Of a DNA stretch of 64,000 nucleotides, positions 20,320 through 30,284 are shown one piece after another. A program made the position numbers and the translations under genes. The stretch spans positions 124,001-188,000 of the forward strand of contig NZ_JAIMIC010000005.1 in NCBI RefSeq assembly GCF_019966545.1. Reading direction: 5' to 3'. Every line of letters begins with the position of its first letter. Position 1 is the stretch's first letter. The notes beneath the pieces were generated by a model. The model was not told the DNA's origin, searched no databases, and was given only the letters and a program-made list of their open reading frames with translations. This stretch comes from Heliomarina baculiformis (lineage in GTDB: Bacteria > Pseudomonadota > Alphaproteobacteria > Rhodobacterales > Rhodobacteraceae).

Positions 20320-21123
20320 TCAGTTCGCCCAGCTGTGCCAGGCATCGACGCTTCCTGCAAAAACGTTGATATCCACGGGACCGCTGATGCCCGGCACGAC
20401 ACCGGTGCCGGTATACTGCCAGAACGCCCATCGCTGGCCGGGGTAGACCTCTCGCGGATGACCGGCGACCGACCGCAGCCAGAACTGCGTGCCAGACAAC
20501 CATCCGATATCCGTATCCCGGTAAAAATCCGGCGTCGTGTAAACGATCGGACGCTTGCCGTAGTGATTTTCGAGGATGCGGAGGAATTTGGACGCCTCGG
20601 AACGAACTGTGCGACCATCGGGACGCAACCGGCAGGTCGGCGAACGGTGATTCCATTCCATATCAAGCACATGCGGCAGAGAGTTCCACTCCCGCGGTAC
20701 GTTCTCGATGAACCACCGCGCCTGTTCCTCGGCGGGACGGCAGAAATAGTAATAGTGATAGGCGCCCTGACGAACCCCGGCGCGACGCGCGCCCTTGCGA
20801 TGGTTCTCGAACATCGGATCGACGTAATCACCGCCTTCGGTCGCCTTGATATAGGCGAAAGCCACACCTGACGCGCGTGCTTGGTGCCAATCGATTTCGC
20901 CCTGATACCGGGCCACGTCGATGCCATGCACCGGGTAGTTCACCGGATGGGTGTCGACCCAGTCATGCGGGTCGAGATCATCGAACCTTGGTGAGGCCAT
21001 GAAGGCCATGCTGTTGGGCACAACGACCTGTGTCGTCGGTTCGGGACGCGACCCGCATCCGACCAGTCCGAACAAAAGGGCCGCGACGGCTGTAACGCGG
21101 GAAATACTCATTAGAGGCTGCAC
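20320..21123 (-). CDS. GH25 lysozyme-like lipoprotein
   Basis: A 267-residue protein with a lipoprotein signal (lipobox LVGC near residues 20-23) and a glycoside hydrolase 25 domain: VHGIDVARYQGEIDW, AFAYIKATEGGDYVDP and LDMEWN carrying the acidic catalytic residues. It should cut the glycan backbone of peptidoglycan from the periplasm. The GTG at 21123 has AGGAG eight bases upstream; an ATG four codons later lacks one. It lies about 100 bases after trpE on the same strand. Confidence 0.83.
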   Translation of the reverse strand: MQPLMSISRVTAVAALLFGLVGCGSRPEPTTQVVVPNSMAFMASPRFDDLDPHDWVDTHPVNYPVHGIDVARYQGEIDWHQARASGVAFAYIKATEGGDYVDPMFENHRKGARRAGVRQGAYHYYYFCRPAEEQARWFIENVPREWNSLPHVLDMEWNHRSPTCRLRPDGRTVRSEASKFLRILENHYGKRPIVYTTPDFYRDTDIGWLSGTQFWLRSVAGHPREVYPGQRWAFWQYTGTGVVPGISGPVDINVFAGSVDAWHSWAN

Positions 21124-21222
21124 TGCTCGATCTCCTGTTGCCGGAGTGTTCCCGCCATTAAGGCGTATCGCAGTGACTCGCGCAACAGGATTAACAAACC
21201 CTTAGCAAGAGCAGGTCATCAC

Positions 21223-22734
21223 CTATTGATTACCATTGCCCCGGAACCGCGCCGCATCGGCCGCAGCACGGCGTATCGCATTGGATTTGTGGACAGTTTC
21301 CTGAAACTCAGCCTCGGGATCGCTGTCATAGACCACGCCGCCGCCTGCCTGAATGTAAAGCTTGCCGTTCTGCACAACGGCCGAGCGCAGGGCGATACAC
21401 ATGTCCATGTCGCCACCGGCGCTGAAATAGCCGACGCCGCCACCGTAAAGCCCGCGCTTTTCCGGCTCTAGCTCGTCGATGATCTCCATCGCGCGCACCT
21501 TGGGAGCACCAGAAACCGTACCGGCGGGCATGCCGGCAAAAAACGCATCCAGCGCGTCCTTGTCCTCGGCCAGTTCGCCGACGACGTTCGACACAAGATG
21601 CATGACGTGGCTATAGCGTTCGATGATGAATTTTTCAGTCGGCCGAACCGTCCCGATCTTGGACACGCGCCCGGTATCGTTGCGACCAAGGTCCAGCAGC
21701 ATCAGGTGTTCTGCCAGTTCCTTTTCATCGGCCAGCAGGTCCGCCTCAAGCGCGCGATCCTGTTCGGGCGTCGCCCCACGGGGGCGTGTCCCGGCGATTG
21801 GCCTGATGGTCACCTCACGCCCAAAAACGCGCACCAAGATCTCGGGCGATGCGCCGATCACCTGAAATTCGCCAAAGTTAAAGTAGAACATGAATGGCGA
21901 CGGGTTCGTGCGCCGCAGGCTTCGATAAAGCGCGAATGGCGGATCGCGAAAGTCCTGAGTCCAGCGCTGTGAAGGCACCACCTGAAAGATGTCGCCTGCG
22001 CGGATGTATTCCTTGGCCTTTTCAACGGCTGAACGATAGGCCTCGGCGGTAAAGTTGGATTGGGGTGGCCCGATCTCTTCTTCATCGCCCAGATGGCGCG
22101 TTTCGGCGGGCATCGCGCGATCCAGATCACGGACTGCATCCATCACCCGTTCAGCCGCCTGCGCATAGGCCGCACGCGCCGATTGCCCCGCACTGACCCA
22201 GGCGGGCGATACCACGGTGACCTCGCCCTTGACCCCGTCCAGCACCGCCACCACCGAGGGGCGCAGCATCACGGCATCCGGTGCTCCGATTGGGTCGGGG
22301 TTAATGTTGGGCAGGTGTTCGACAAGGCGAACCATGTCATAGCCAAGATATCCGAACAGACCCGACGCCGCTTGCGGCAGATCGTTGGGCAGTTCGATCC
22401 GGCTCTCGGCGATCAGGCTACGGAGGTTGTCCAGCGGATTGCCTTCCTGAGCCTCGAAGGCGTCGGCGTCATAGCGCGCCTCGCGGTTGAGTTCGGATGT
22501 TTCGCCCCGACACCGCCAGATCAGGTCGGGCTTCATGCCGATGATAGAATAACGCCCGCGTACTTCGCCGCCGGTCACGGATTCGAGCATGAACGCGTCT
22601 TTCTGCGCCCCCGTGAGCTTGAGCATCAGCGAGACGGGCGTGTCCAGATCCGCGGCAAGCCGAGTATATACCACCTGGTTTTCACCCGCTTCGTAGGCAC
22701 GGGCGAAGGTTTGATAGTCGGGCGTCAAGGCCAT
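21223..22734 (-). CDS. trpE: Anthranilate synthase component I
   Basis: A 503-residue chorismate-using enzyme making anthranilate with TrpG. The N-terminal feedback region has ESVTGGEVRGRYSIIG, and the catalytic half shows SPFMFYFNFGEF, RPIAGTRPRG, LLADEKELAEHLMLLDLGRND and GGGVGYFSAGGDMD. It lies 12 bases after ppiD on the same strand. No leader peptide with clustered Trp codons is visible upstream. Confidence 0.96.
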   Translation of the reverse strand: MALTPDYQTFARAYEAGENQVVYTRLAADLDTPVSLMLKLTGAQKDAFMLESVTGGEVRGRYSIIGMKPDLIWRCRGETSELNREARYDADAFEAQEGNPLDNLRSLIAESRIELPNDLPQAASGLFGYLGYDMVRLVEHLPNINPDPIGAPDAVMLRPSVVAVLDGVKGEVTVVSPAWVSAGQSARAAYAQAAERVMDAVRDLDRAMPAETRHLGDEEEIGPPQSNFTAEAYRSAVEKAKEYIRAGDIFQVVPSQRWTQDFRDPPFALYRSLRRTNPSPFMFYFNFGEFQVIGASPEILVRVFGREVTIRPIAGTRPRGATPEQDRALEADLLADEKELAEHLMLLDLGRNDTGRVSKIGTVRPTEKFIIERYSHVMHLVSNVVGELAEDKDALDAFFAGMPAGTVSGAPKVRAMEIIDELEPEKRGLYGGGVGYFSAGGDMDMCIALRSAVVQNGKLYIQAGGGVVYDSDPEAEFQETVHKSNAIRRAAADAARFRGNGNQ

Positions 22735-22746
22735 TGATTTTGCCTT

Positions 22747-24591
22747 TTAGTTGAAGCTGCCAAGAACGGCTTCGACCGAGCGTTGGTCGATCCGGGCCCG
22801 GGCACGCAGCTGGGCATCGCGGGCGTAGGCCGCGAACAGCGCCTGTGAGAGCGACTGATCAAGCTGGGTGGTCAGGGACTGGCGCAGATCGCGCACATCG
22901 GCTGTATCGGCAGGTGGCAGGACTTCTTCCAGACGTACGATGATGACGCCGGCCTCACCAGTGATAACGCGGTATTCACCGGTTTCCATCTCGAACACCT
23001 GGTTCATGAAATCGGCGGGTGTCTGATCGATATAGGCCGTGCGGGTCAGGCCGTTCTCGACCTTGAAGGACAGCCCGGTTTCGGCGAAATCGCCGCTTTC
23101 GTTCAGGGTTGCCACAAATTCCTCGGCACGGGCCGCCAGCGCCGCAACCAGCGCGTCCTGACGCCAGGCTTCCGCCACCTTGTCCCGGGCAGAATCAAAA
23201 GGCTCCGGGCGTTCGGGAAGGGTTTCATCCAGTCTCAGCGCGAAAATACCGCCATCATCAAGGAAGTCGATCTGGGGGAAATCTTCGCTGGTCACATTCG
23301 CGGCGGCCTCGTTGAACGTCGCATAGGCGGCGGGGCCTTCGGCACTGTCGGGTGTCCATTGCAGCGTCCCGATGGTAAGTTCGGTTTCCTCTGCCGCTTC
23401 TTCAAGCGTTGCGCCACCGGCAAGGATATCCTCGATCGGTTCCGCGCGGGCTTCGATCTGGCGACGGGCCTGATCGCCGGCGAGCTCATCACGCAGCTGG
23501 TCCTCGACATCCTCAAAGGTGGTTGTGCGGGCATCGAGCTTGCCGTTCACGCGGAACAGCGCGGGGCCAAGATCCGAGGGCAGGGGGCCGACAACATCGC
23601 CCACATCGGCGGAAAAGACCTCGTCTGCCGCATCGCCCAGATCGCTGGCGATCACGTCGCCCATGTCGATATCGTCAAGTTCAAGACCACGATCCTGCAC
23701 GAGCGATTCAAAGGTCGCGCCGCCGACCTCGATCTGCGCAAGCGCGTTGCTGGCCGCTTCCTCGTTCGGGTAGACCAGACGCTCGACAAGACGTCGCTCG
23801 GGCTGGGAAAATTCGCTGATCCGTTCGTCGTACAGTCGGCGCACTGAATCTTCATCCACGGCAACGTCATCCAGCACATCCGCCGGAGTCAGCAGGACAT
23901 AGGTAATCTTTTTGGTTTCGGGCAGGGTAAAGGCCGCGCCATTCTCGTCGTAATAGGCCTGCAATTCGGCCTCGGTCGGCTCGGGCAGCGGTTCGGACAG
24001 GGAGTCTTCGCCCAGCGAAGCCCAAGTAAAGCTGCGCCGCGCGGCGATGTAATCCGTCAGCGTATCGGCCATCGTATCTGGCATCTCGACCCCGGAAACG
24101 ATGGCGGATTGCACCAGCGTCCGAGCGCTTTCGGCGCGCAGATCGTCTTCGAACACGGTCTCGTTCAAGTTCGCCTGTTCCAGCGCAAAGCGATAGGTTT
24201 CCCGGTCGAACTTGCCATCGATCCCCTGAAATGCCGGGATGCGGACGATTTCACGCTGCAGATTTTCATCGCCAACCGACAGGCCAAGCTGCTCGGCTTC
24301 GTGGTCGAGCGCGGCAAGCTGGGTCAGCCGAGCCACGACCGATTGATCCAGACCGTAAGACCGCGCATCCGCGATGGTCATCGGCTGGCCGGTCTGGGCC
24401 TGAATGGCACGCATTTCACGCTGCAATTCGCGGGCAAAGGCGTCGACACTGATGTTCTGGTCGCCGACGCTGCCGATGGTGCGAACAGTGCCGCTGAAAT
24501 TCGTCGCGCCAAAGCCCATCAGACCAATCAGCAATAGGCCGACGATGATCCAGACGAAAGTCTTTGACAAGTTCTTGACGCGTACGGCCAT
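22747..24591 (-). CDS. PpiD-like membrane-anchored peptidyl-prolyl isomerase (SurA_N family)
   Basis: A 614-residue periplasmic foldase. A short basic start and one membrane segment (about residues 12-34) precede a SurA N-terminal-like helical region, a parvulin-like middle (VLLTPADVLDDVAVDE, RRLVERLVYPNEEAA) and a second weaker repeat. This fits the PpiD folding factor for outer-membrane and secreted proteins. The catalytic parvulin residues look degenerate, so chaperone activity may dominate. trpE follows after 12 bases. Confidence 0.85.
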   Translation of the reverse strand: MAVRVKNLSKTFVWIIVGLLLIGLMGFGATNFSGTVRTIGSVGDQNISVDAFARELQREMRAIQAQTGQPMTIADARSYGLDQSVVARLTQLAALDHEAEQLGLSVGDENLQREIVRIPAFQGIDGKFDRETYRFALEQANLNETVFEDDLRAESARTLVQSAIVSGVEMPDTMADTLTDYIAARRSFTWASLGEDSLSEPLPEPTEAELQAYYDENGAAFTLPETKKITYVLLTPADVLDDVAVDEDSVRRLYDERISEFSQPERRLVERLVYPNEEAASNALAQIEVGGATFESLVQDRGLELDDIDMGDVIASDLGDAADEVFSADVGDVVGPLPSDLGPALFRVNGKLDARTTTFEDVEDQLRDELAGDQARRQIEARAEPIEDILAGGATLEEAAEETELTIGTLQWTPDSAEGPAAYATFNEAAANVTSEDFPQIDFLDDGGIFALRLDETLPERPEPFDSARDKVAEAWRQDALVAALAARAEEFVATLNESGDFAETGLSFKVENGLTRTAYIDQTPADFMNQVFEMETGEYRVITGEAGVIIVRLEEVLPPADTADVRDLRQSLTTQLDQSLSQALFAAYARDAQLRARARIDQRSVEAVLGSFN

Positions 24592-24664
24592 GATGCCTCC
24601 CTGACGGCGTGGGTCTGCTTTTCCTTGCGGCTCTGTCTACTGTGGGTGCCAGACAGGGGCAAGG

Positions 24665-25840
24665 TCAGAAGGAAACTGAGGCCAGCCGCTTGAACATCTG
24701 TCCGATTCCGCTGCGGTCCAGATTGGCAAAAGCGATGCGAAGGTGGCTGGCGCCGCTTGCGTCGCCCTCGGGGACGAACATGGTCGCGGGTAGCAGCAAA
24801 ACTCCGGCCTCGCCGACCAGGGCCTTGGCCAGTTCGTCGGCGGGCATTCCGAACGGATGGGCGACATATGCGAAATAGGCCCCGACGCCTTTCAATTGCC
24901 AGCCCTTGTCGGCCAGCGCAGCGAACCCATCGACAATGGCGGCCCGGCGATCAAGGATTTCATCCCGCTCACCCGCCAGCCATTGATCGAGGTTCTTCAG
25001 CCCGTATAACGCGGCGTGCTGGCCGATCTGGTTGGGGCAGATGGTGACCGTATCGACAAACTTCTCGATCTCTCCCATCATCTCGCGTGAACTCATCAGC
25101 GCGCCGATGCGATGCCCGGTCAGCCGGAAGGCCTTGGAAAAAGAATAGAGGTGAATCAGTGTCTTGTCCCATTCGGGATCTGCAAAGAGATCATGCGGCG
25201 CGCCGCTGCGGCTGTCGAAATCGCGATAGGTTTCGTCAAGTATCAGCGCGATGTCATGGTCGCGCGCCAGCTCGAAAAACGCCCGCAGCAGCTTGGCCGG
25301 ATATTCCACCCCGGCAGGGTTGTTCGGCGACACCAGCGCGATGGCGCGGGTCCTGTCGGTGATCAGCTGCGCCGCTGCCTCGGGATCGGGCAGCATGTCG
25401 TCACCTACCGCAAGCGGCACAGTTTTGACGCCGCTCTGATCCAGCCACATCTTGTGATTGAAATACCATGGGGTCGGCAGGATCACCTCGTCCTCTTCGC
25501 CGGTCAGAGCGGCGATGGCTGCGGCAAATGCCTGGTTGCAGCCCGAGGTAATCGCAACCTGTTCGGTTGAAATCTCACCACCATAGGACAGCGACCATTT
25601 TCGGGCCAGTTCCTCGCGCAGGGCGGGCAGTCCAAGGTCGGGACCGTAAAGATGCACCTCGTCGTTGTTGAGCGCCAGATCCGCCATATGCTGGCGCAGT
25701 TCCATGGGCGGCGCGGCCACCGGGGCGGCCTGGCTCACATTGATCAGCGGGCGCTCTGGTGGAAAGCTCTTCCCGTCCAGCCAGCGGCGCGCTTCGGTAA
25801 TTGGGGGCGCAAAAGTGGCGCGGGTCCGGGTGATTGTCAT
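24665..25840 (-). CDS. Pyridoxal-phosphate aminotransferase, class I/II
   Basis: A 391-residue fold-type I aminotransferase of the AspC family. Key blocks are SPNNPAGVEYPAKLL, LILDETYRDF and the PLP-lysine site YSFSKAFRLTGHRIG. The start MTITRTRATFAPP is chosen over a longer in-frame extension lacking homology-like sequence. Amino acid specificity cannot be assigned. It transcribes in the same direction as ppiD, with a 73-base gap. Confidence 0.85.
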   Translation of the reverse strand: MTITRTRATFAPPITEARRWLDGKSFPPERPLINVSQAAPVAAPPMELRQHMADLALNNDEVHLYGPDLGLPALREELARKWSLSYGGEISTEQVAITSGCNQAFAAAIAALTGEEDEVILPTPWYFNHKMWLDQSGVKTVPLAVGDDMLPDPEAAAQLITDRTRAIALVSPNNPAGVEYPAKLLRAFFELARDHDIALILDETYRDFDSRSGAPHDLFADPEWDKTLIHLYSFSKAFRLTGHRIGALMSSREMMGEIEKFVDTVTICPNQIGQHAALYGLKNLDQWLAGERDEILDRRAAIVDGFAALADKGWQLKGVGAYFAYVAHPFGMPADELAKALVGEAGVLLLPATMFVPEGDASGASHLRIAFANLDRSGIGQMFKRLASVSF

Positions 25841-25918
25841 CTGGGGGTACTCCTGAACGGTCCCCGTGCATCTACGCGAACGGGGCCGGGCGGTCATCTT
25901 GGGATAAGTCGGGCGATA

Positions 25919-26422
25919 TCAGTCCTTGCCGCGATAAGGCTCGACATATTGCAGGGCCATATCCCACGGAAAGAAGATCCAGGTATCCTGACTGACGCCA
26001 GTGACGAAAGTATCGACCATCGGCTCGCCCGAGGGTTTGGCGTACACTGTAGCGAAATGCGCTTTGGGATAAAGCTCGCGGACCAGTTCCAGCGTCTTGC
26101 CGCTGTCGACAAGGTCATCGACGATCAGGATGCCGTCGCCATCGCCCATCATCTCGGCATCCGGGTGCTTCAGCACCTTGGCTTCAGAGCGCGACTGGTG
26201 GTCATAGGATTTGACGCTGATCGTGTCGACCGTTCGGATATCCAGCTCGCGCGAGACGATCATCGCCGGGGCCATGCCTCCGCGGGTAATGGCGACGACT
26301 GCGCGCCAGCTGCCGTTCTCGGGGCCTTTGCCGTCAAGGCGCCATGCAAGGGCGCGGGAATCACGGTGTATCTGGTCCCAGCTGACATGGAACCCTTTTT
26401 CATGCGGCAACTGGTCGTTCAT
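25919..26422 (-). CDS. gpt: Xanthine phosphoribosyltransferase
   Basis: A 167-residue purine-salvage enzyme that converts xanthine and guanine to nucleotides with PRPP. The PRPP motif [13 protein letters not shown] is clear, with [18 protein letters not shown] upstream and WIFFPWDM near the C-terminus, as in Gpt. It lies upstream of, and is read in the same direction as, the aminotransferase. Confidence 0.93.
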   Translation of the reverse strand: MNDQLPHEKGFHVSWDQIHRDSRALAWRLDGKGPENGSWRAVVAITRGGMAPAMIVSRELDIRTVDTISVKSYDHQSRSEAKVLKHPDAEMMGDGDGILIVDDLVDSGKTLELVRELYPKAHFATVYAKPSGEPMVDTFVTGVSQDTWIFFPWDMALQYVEPYRGKD

Positions 26423-26509
26423 CTCGCGCTCCTTCTTTGTGCGGAACTTGATAGCCCAGCATCACGTTCAATTAAAGCCAGCTGTTCTGACGAGTAACCC
26501 GTGATATCA

Positions 26510-26986
26510 ATGAAGCCACGCCTGCTCATAACCAATTGGAAACTGTCCGCTCGGATCGAGCATGTGGCAGAGGTGATCATTGCGTTTGATCGCTTGCCCG
26601 AATGGTGGGGTACGGTGTTTCTAGATGCTCAAGTTATTGAAAAAGGGGATAAAAGCGGCGTTGGACGTCGCGCGCGTTTTCTGACTCGTAGCCGGTTGCC
26701 CCTGACGTTCCTGTGGGAGGCCGAGATAATAAAGGTCAACTCTCCCTGCAGCTGCCAGATCAAGGCCAGCGGTGATATCAATGGCAAAGTTGAGTGGAGC
26801 CTTAAGCAAAACGGTGCCATCGCGGACGTGCGGATTGAGTCGGACATATCGTTGAACCGACCCATCCTCGGCAGAATCGCACCGCTTATGTGGCCGACGG
26901 TCGTAGAGGGTCATCGCTGGGCGATGGAGAAGGGGCTGGCCGGTCTCACGGGTGAACTTGATCAGGTCCGCGCGCGACTGAATTAA
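26510..26986 (+). CDS. SRPBCC (START-like) family protein
   Basis: A 158-residue protein with the polyketide-cyclase/START-like fold pattern: an N-terminal strand with VAEVIIAFDRLPEWWGTV, a central beta region and a C-terminal helix HRWAMEKGLAGLTGEL. These proteins bind hydrophobic ligands; substrate is unknown. GTG at 26501 and ATG at 26510 are both possible; neither has a strong ribosome site. It converges with fabI (10 bases apart). Confidence 0.7.
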   Translation: MKPRLLITNWKLSARIEHVAEVIIAFDRLPEWWGTVFLDAQVIEKGDKSGVGRRARFLTRSRLPLTFLWEAEIIKVNSPCSCQIKASGDINGKVEWSLKQNGAIADVRIESDISLNRPILGRIAPLMWPTVVEGHRWAMEKGLAGLTGELDQVRARLN

Positions 26987-26996
26987 CCCCCAAGGA

Positions 26997-27803
26997 TCAG
27001 ACGGTCGAAATATCCGGCGCATCGACGGCTTTCATCCCGACCGCGTGATAGCCCGCATCCACATGCAGAACTTCGCCGCTGACACCGGCCCCGAGATCCG
27101 AGAGCAGGTAAAGCGCCGAGCCCCCGACATCGTCGATGGTCACGTTGCGACGCAGCGGCGAGTTATACTCGTTCCATTTCATGATATAGCGGAAATCGCC
27201 GATACCGCTGGCGGCGAGCGTCTTGATCGGCCCCGCAGAAATCGCGTTGACGCGGATGCCGTCCTTGCCAAGATCCTCGGCTAGGTAACGCACCGAAGCT
27301 TCGAGCGCTGCCTTGGCGACACCCATCACATTGTAATGCGGCATGACCTTTTCGGCACCGTAATAAGTCAGCGTCAGGCAGGAACCACCTTCGTTCATCA
27401 TCTTTTCCGCGCGGTTCACGACGGCGGTAAAACTGAAGACCGAGATATCCATGCTCATCTGGAAATTGGCGCGCGAGGTGTCGACATAGCGACCGCGCAG
27501 CTCGTTCTTGTCGGAAAAACCGATGGCGTGAACGACGAAATCGATGTTGTCCCAATGCTCGGCCAGACCGGCAAACAGCGCGTCGATGGACTCTTCGCTG
27601 CTGACATCGCAGGGCAGGACAATCTTGCTGCCCACTTTTTCAGCAAGCGGATCGACACGCTTTTTCAGCGCATCGCCCTGGTAGGAAAACGCAAGCTCGG
27701 CCCCGGCATCGGCCAGCGCCTTGGCAATTCCCCAGGCGATCGACTTGTCGTTGGCGAGCCCCATGATCAGGCCGCGCTTGCCGACCATCAATTGATTTGA
27801 CAT
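26997..27803 (-). CDS. fabI: Enoyl-[acyl-carrier-protein] reductase (NADH)
   Basis: A 268-residue short-chain-dehydrogenase-type reductase for the last step of fatty acid elongation. It shows the FabI nucleotide motif GLANDKSIAWGIAKALADAG, a catalytic Tyr in YYGAEKVMPHYNVMG and Lys in GVAKAALEASVRYLA. A longer in-frame start upstream is less likely because MSNQLMVGKRG matches the family and AGGA lies near. Divergent from pdxH. Confidence 0.95.
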   Translation of the reverse strand: MSNQLMVGKRGLIMGLANDKSIAWGIAKALADAGAELAFSYQGDALKKRVDPLAEKVGSKIVLPCDVSSEESIDALFAGLAEHWDNIDFVVHAIGFSDKNELRGRYVDTSRANFQMSMDISVFSFTAVVNRAEKMMNEGGSCLTLTYYGAEKVMPHYNVMGVAKAALEASVRYLAEDLGKDGIRVNAISAGPIKTLAASGIGDFRYIMKWNEYNSPLRRNVTIDDVGGSALYLLSDLGAGVSGEVLHVDAGYHAVGMKAVDAPDISTV

Positions 27804-27934
27804 GAGGAACTCCATCCTGATTTTCGCAATTGACTGACCTTTAGGCGAAGGCGAAACAGGCTTCAAGAGTACATGAAACAGTCGGGTGCCCCTGAGGCAC
27901 CATCAGCACTGTGCCGGGGAAAGGGTGGATAAGG

Positions 27935-28540
27935 ATGAGTGATCGCGACGGAATCTTTGCGGGTGACGACCCGTTCGAGATCGTGAAACGCTGGATGGCA
28001 GAGGCCGAGGAAAGCGAGATCAACGACCATAACGCCATCGCGCTATCCACAGTCGATAGTGACGGTCTGCCCAATGCGCGTATGGTTCTTCTCAAGGATG
28101 TCGAGCCCGGCGCTTTCGTTTTTTACACCAATTACGAAAGCCAGAAGGCGCAGGAGCTGGACAGCGCTGGCAAGGCCGCTTTCGTGATGCACTGGAAATC
28201 GCTGCGCCGGCAAGTCCGGGTGCGCGGGACGATCACACGCGAGGACGGTCCGCAGGCCGACGCCTATTATAAATCGCGCTCGCTCAAGAGCCGCCTTGGC
28301 GCTTGGGCGTCGCGCCAGTCGCGTCCGCTGGCAAGCCGCGCGACCCTCATGGCCGAGGTCGCTAAGGTCACTGCACAGCAGGGACCGAATCCTTCGCGTC
28401 CGCCATTCTGGGGCGGATACAGGCTTGTTCCCGTAGAAATTGAATTCTGGGCTGATGGTCAATTCCGCCTTCATGACCGTTTTTGCTGGCGTCGCAGTGA
28501 TCCTGAGGCAGATTGGGTGATAAATCGGCTGAACCCATGA
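27935..28540 (+). CDS. pdxH: Pyridoxamine 5'-phosphate oxidase
   Basis: A 201-residue FMN enzyme making pyridoxal 5'-phosphate. Blocks visible are [56 protein letters not shown] and the C-terminal [11 protein letters not shown] plus WVINRLNP. The start [15 protein letters not shown] is family-like. An AT-rich stretch follows before the cold-shock gene. Confidence 0.95.
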   Translation: MSDRDGIFAGDDPFEIVKRWMAEAEESEINDHNAIALSTVDSDGLPNARMVLLKDVEPGAFVFYTNYESQKAQELDSAGKAAFVMHWKSLRRQVRVRGTITREDGPQADAYYKSRSLKSRLGAWASRQSRPLASRATLMAEVAKVTAQQGPNPSRPPFWGGYRLVPVEIEFWADGQFRLHDRFCWRRSDPEADWVINRLNP

Positions 28541-28629
28541 TGACTTTATGATATAAATATTGGAACTTTTAGATAAATGACTTTTTTTATCTTGAATAAT
28601 TCTGTCAAAAACCGACAGTTAGGTGTTTA
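28541..28629. promoter_or_regulatory. AT-rich leader region ahead of the cold-shock gene
   Basis: This 89-base gap is strikingly AT-rich for the window. It holds an AT stem-loop (AGATAAA 28571-28577 with TTTATCT 28586-28592) with a run of seven T in the loop, then a second small stem CTGTC/GACAG (28602-28618). It may end pdxH transcripts and provide promoter or UP-element sequence and a structured 5' leader for the double cold-shock gene. Confidence 0.4.
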
Positions 28630-29199
28630 ATGCAATGTGATAGTGTAGATGGCAGGACCCCTTTGGCGGAAGACTTGAACAGCATGTATCACGTGCGCGG
28701 GCAGGTGAAGTGGTTTGACCCCACCAAAGGATTCGGCTTTGTCGTGTCGGACGAGGGCGGGCCCGATATCCTATTGCATGTCAACGTCTTGCGAAATTTC
28801 GGGCAAAGCTCGGTCGCGGACGGCGCACGGATCGAGGTGGTTACCCACCGCACCGAACGCGGGGTTCAGGCTGTCGAGATCATTTCGATCACACCGCCCG
28901 AACGGGACGACACCCCGGTTCTGACCGACTTTGTGAACATGGATCCGCAGGATCTGAAGCAACGGCCGCTGGAGCCCGCCCGCGTAAAATGGTTCGACAA
29001 GGGCAAGGGGTTTGGCTTTGCGAACATCTTCGGTCACCCCGAGGATATCTTTCTGCACATAGAAGTTCTGCGCCAGTCGGGCCTGTCCGATCTGCAACCG
29101 GGCGAGGCTCTCGCCATCCGAGTGATCGATGGCAAAAGGGGCCGCATGGCCGCCGAGGTCCACGCCTGGGAAGTCGCAAATCCAAAGACCGGAGACTAG
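28630..29199 (+). CDS. Cold-shock protein with two cold-shock domains
   Basis: A 189-residue nucleic-acid-binding protein with two OB-fold cold-shock domains: one near the N-terminus (GQVKWFDPTKGFGFVVSD, then DILLHVNVL) and one in the C-terminal half (ARVKWFDKGKGFGFANI, then DIFLHIEVL). Both RNP1-like KGFGF motifs are intact. ATG 28630 has AGGTG upstream; ATG 28684 would give a start closer to other family members, so the first 18 residues are uncertain. DUF192 starts one base after the stop, so the two are coupled. Confidence 0.88.
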   Translation: MQCDSVDGRTPLAEDLNSMYHVRGQVKWFDPTKGFGFVVSDEGGPDILLHVNVLRNFGQSSVADGARIEVVTHRTERGVQAVEIISITPPERDDTPVLTDFVNMDPQDLKQRPLEPARVKWFDKGKGFGFANIFGHPEDIFLHIEVLRQSGLSDLQPGEALAIRVIDGKRGRMAAEVHAWEVANPKTGD

Positions 29200-29200
29200 G

Positions 29201-29665
29201 ATGCCTCGACTTTGGGGCGGGCTGGTTCTGGCCTGCACGCTGGCGTCGTCGCTCCACGCGGAATGTCGTGAAGATCGCGTTGCCCTGCGAGGCGACTGGG
29301 GTGAGCTTTCATTTACCGTCGACATCGCCGATGACAATGCCGAACGCGCCAAGGGGCTGATGTTCGTTGAACGGATGGGCCGGAACAAGGGGATGCTCTT
29401 TATCTATCCCGATCCGATCCGGGCGACCTTCTGGATGAAGAACACGCTGATTCCGCTCGATATGATCTTTGTCGATTCTGACGGGTTGGTAACTCATGTG
29501 CATCACGAAGCGATTCCCGGAGATCTGACCGCGATTGACGGGGGCGAAAACGTCCGCGTCGTGCTCGAAATCAACGGCGGACTTGCCGAACGCTATGGAA
29601 TCGAGCCGGGCAGCCAGATGCAACATCCGGTTTTTTCCTCTGCAAACCCCGTATGGCCCTGTTAG
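29201..29665 (+). CDS. DUF192 domain protein, secreted
   Basis: A 154-residue protein with a cleavable signal peptide (about residues 1-20, LVLACTLASSLHA) and a DUF192 domain: AKGLMFVERMGRNKGMLFIY, FWMKNTLIPLDMIFVD and VLEINGGLAERYGI. The family is a small beta-barrel of unknown biochemical role. It is read one base after the cold-shock gene, the usual partner in Rhodobacteraceae. Confidence 0.88.
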   Translation: MPRLWGGLVLACTLASSLHAECREDRVALRGDWGELSFTVDIADDNAERAKGLMFVERMGRNKGMLFIYPDPIRATFWMKNTLIPLDMIFVDSDGLVTHVHHEAIPGDLTAIDGGENVRVVLEINGGLAERYGIEPGSQMQHPVFSSANPVWPC

Positions 29666-29708
29666 GGGTTTTCAATTCCTTCAGTCCCGTCTAGACAGCC
29701 GCATGGTT

Positions 29709-29785
29709 CGGGGCGTGGCGCAGCCTGGTAGCGCACCTGTTTTGGGTACAGGGGGTCGGAAGTTCGAATCTTCTCGCCCCGACCA
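29709..29785 (+). tRNA. tRNA-Pro (anticodon TGG)
   Basis: A complete cloverleaf of 77 bases with encoded CCA: acceptor arms CGGGGCG and CGCCCCG pair, the anticodon loop is TTTTGGG, and the T arm reads GGAAGTTCGAATCTTC. It decodes proline CCA/CCG-type codons. No integrated element is visible beside it. Confidence 0.95.
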
Positions 29786-29810
29786 TTTTCCAAAAATCAG
29801 TATTTTCTGG

Positions 29811-30284
29811 TCACTCGGCCGGTTTTCCGGCCGCATTGCCCGGCACAGGAATAGGCTCGGGTTTCCCGCCCGCCACGCGCATGATCTTGTTGACTGTCTT
29901 TGTTACCGTCGGATTCCGGTAAAACACCCGAAGCGGCGCACCTGTTTTCTGCGGAACGTTCAAATAGCTGTCGAACTGCACGAGGTAACCCGGTTCGTCC
30001 GGCTCGACATGGAATTGCAGAACCAGCCGGGGAAGATCGTCCAGAATCCCTTCATAGGTCATTATGGCGACGGCCGTTTCTTGCGGATTGAGGAAAGTCC
30101 GGCACTCGATTGTCTGATCATCGGGGCGGCTGAAACTGTCCGATGGCTCCGAACAGGCGGATTCGACTGATTCCAAAAGATTCTCCGGATACTCCGCGAA
30201 CCGCGCGCGATGTGAGATTTGCGCTACATCTTGTGTGGCACAGGCGCTTAAAAATACTACAGTTAGTAAGTTCCAAGGGCGCAT
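29811..30284 (-). CDS. Hypothetical lipoprotein
   Basis: A 157-residue protein with a short lipoprotein signal ending in LSAC (Cys15). The mature part shows no family I recognise; it contains [24 protein letters not shown] and a C-terminal proline-rich tail. It faces the tRNA-Pro gene tail to tail. Function unknown; probably anchored to the outer or inner membrane. Confidence 0.7.
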   Translation of the reverse strand: MRPWNLLTVVFLSACATQDVAQISHRARFAEYPENLLESVESACSEPSDSFSRPDDQTIECRTFLNPQETAVAIMTYEGILDDLPRLVLQFHVEPDEPGYLVQFDSYLNVPQKTGAPLRVFYRNPTVTKTVNKIMRVAGGKPEPIPVPGNAAGKPAE

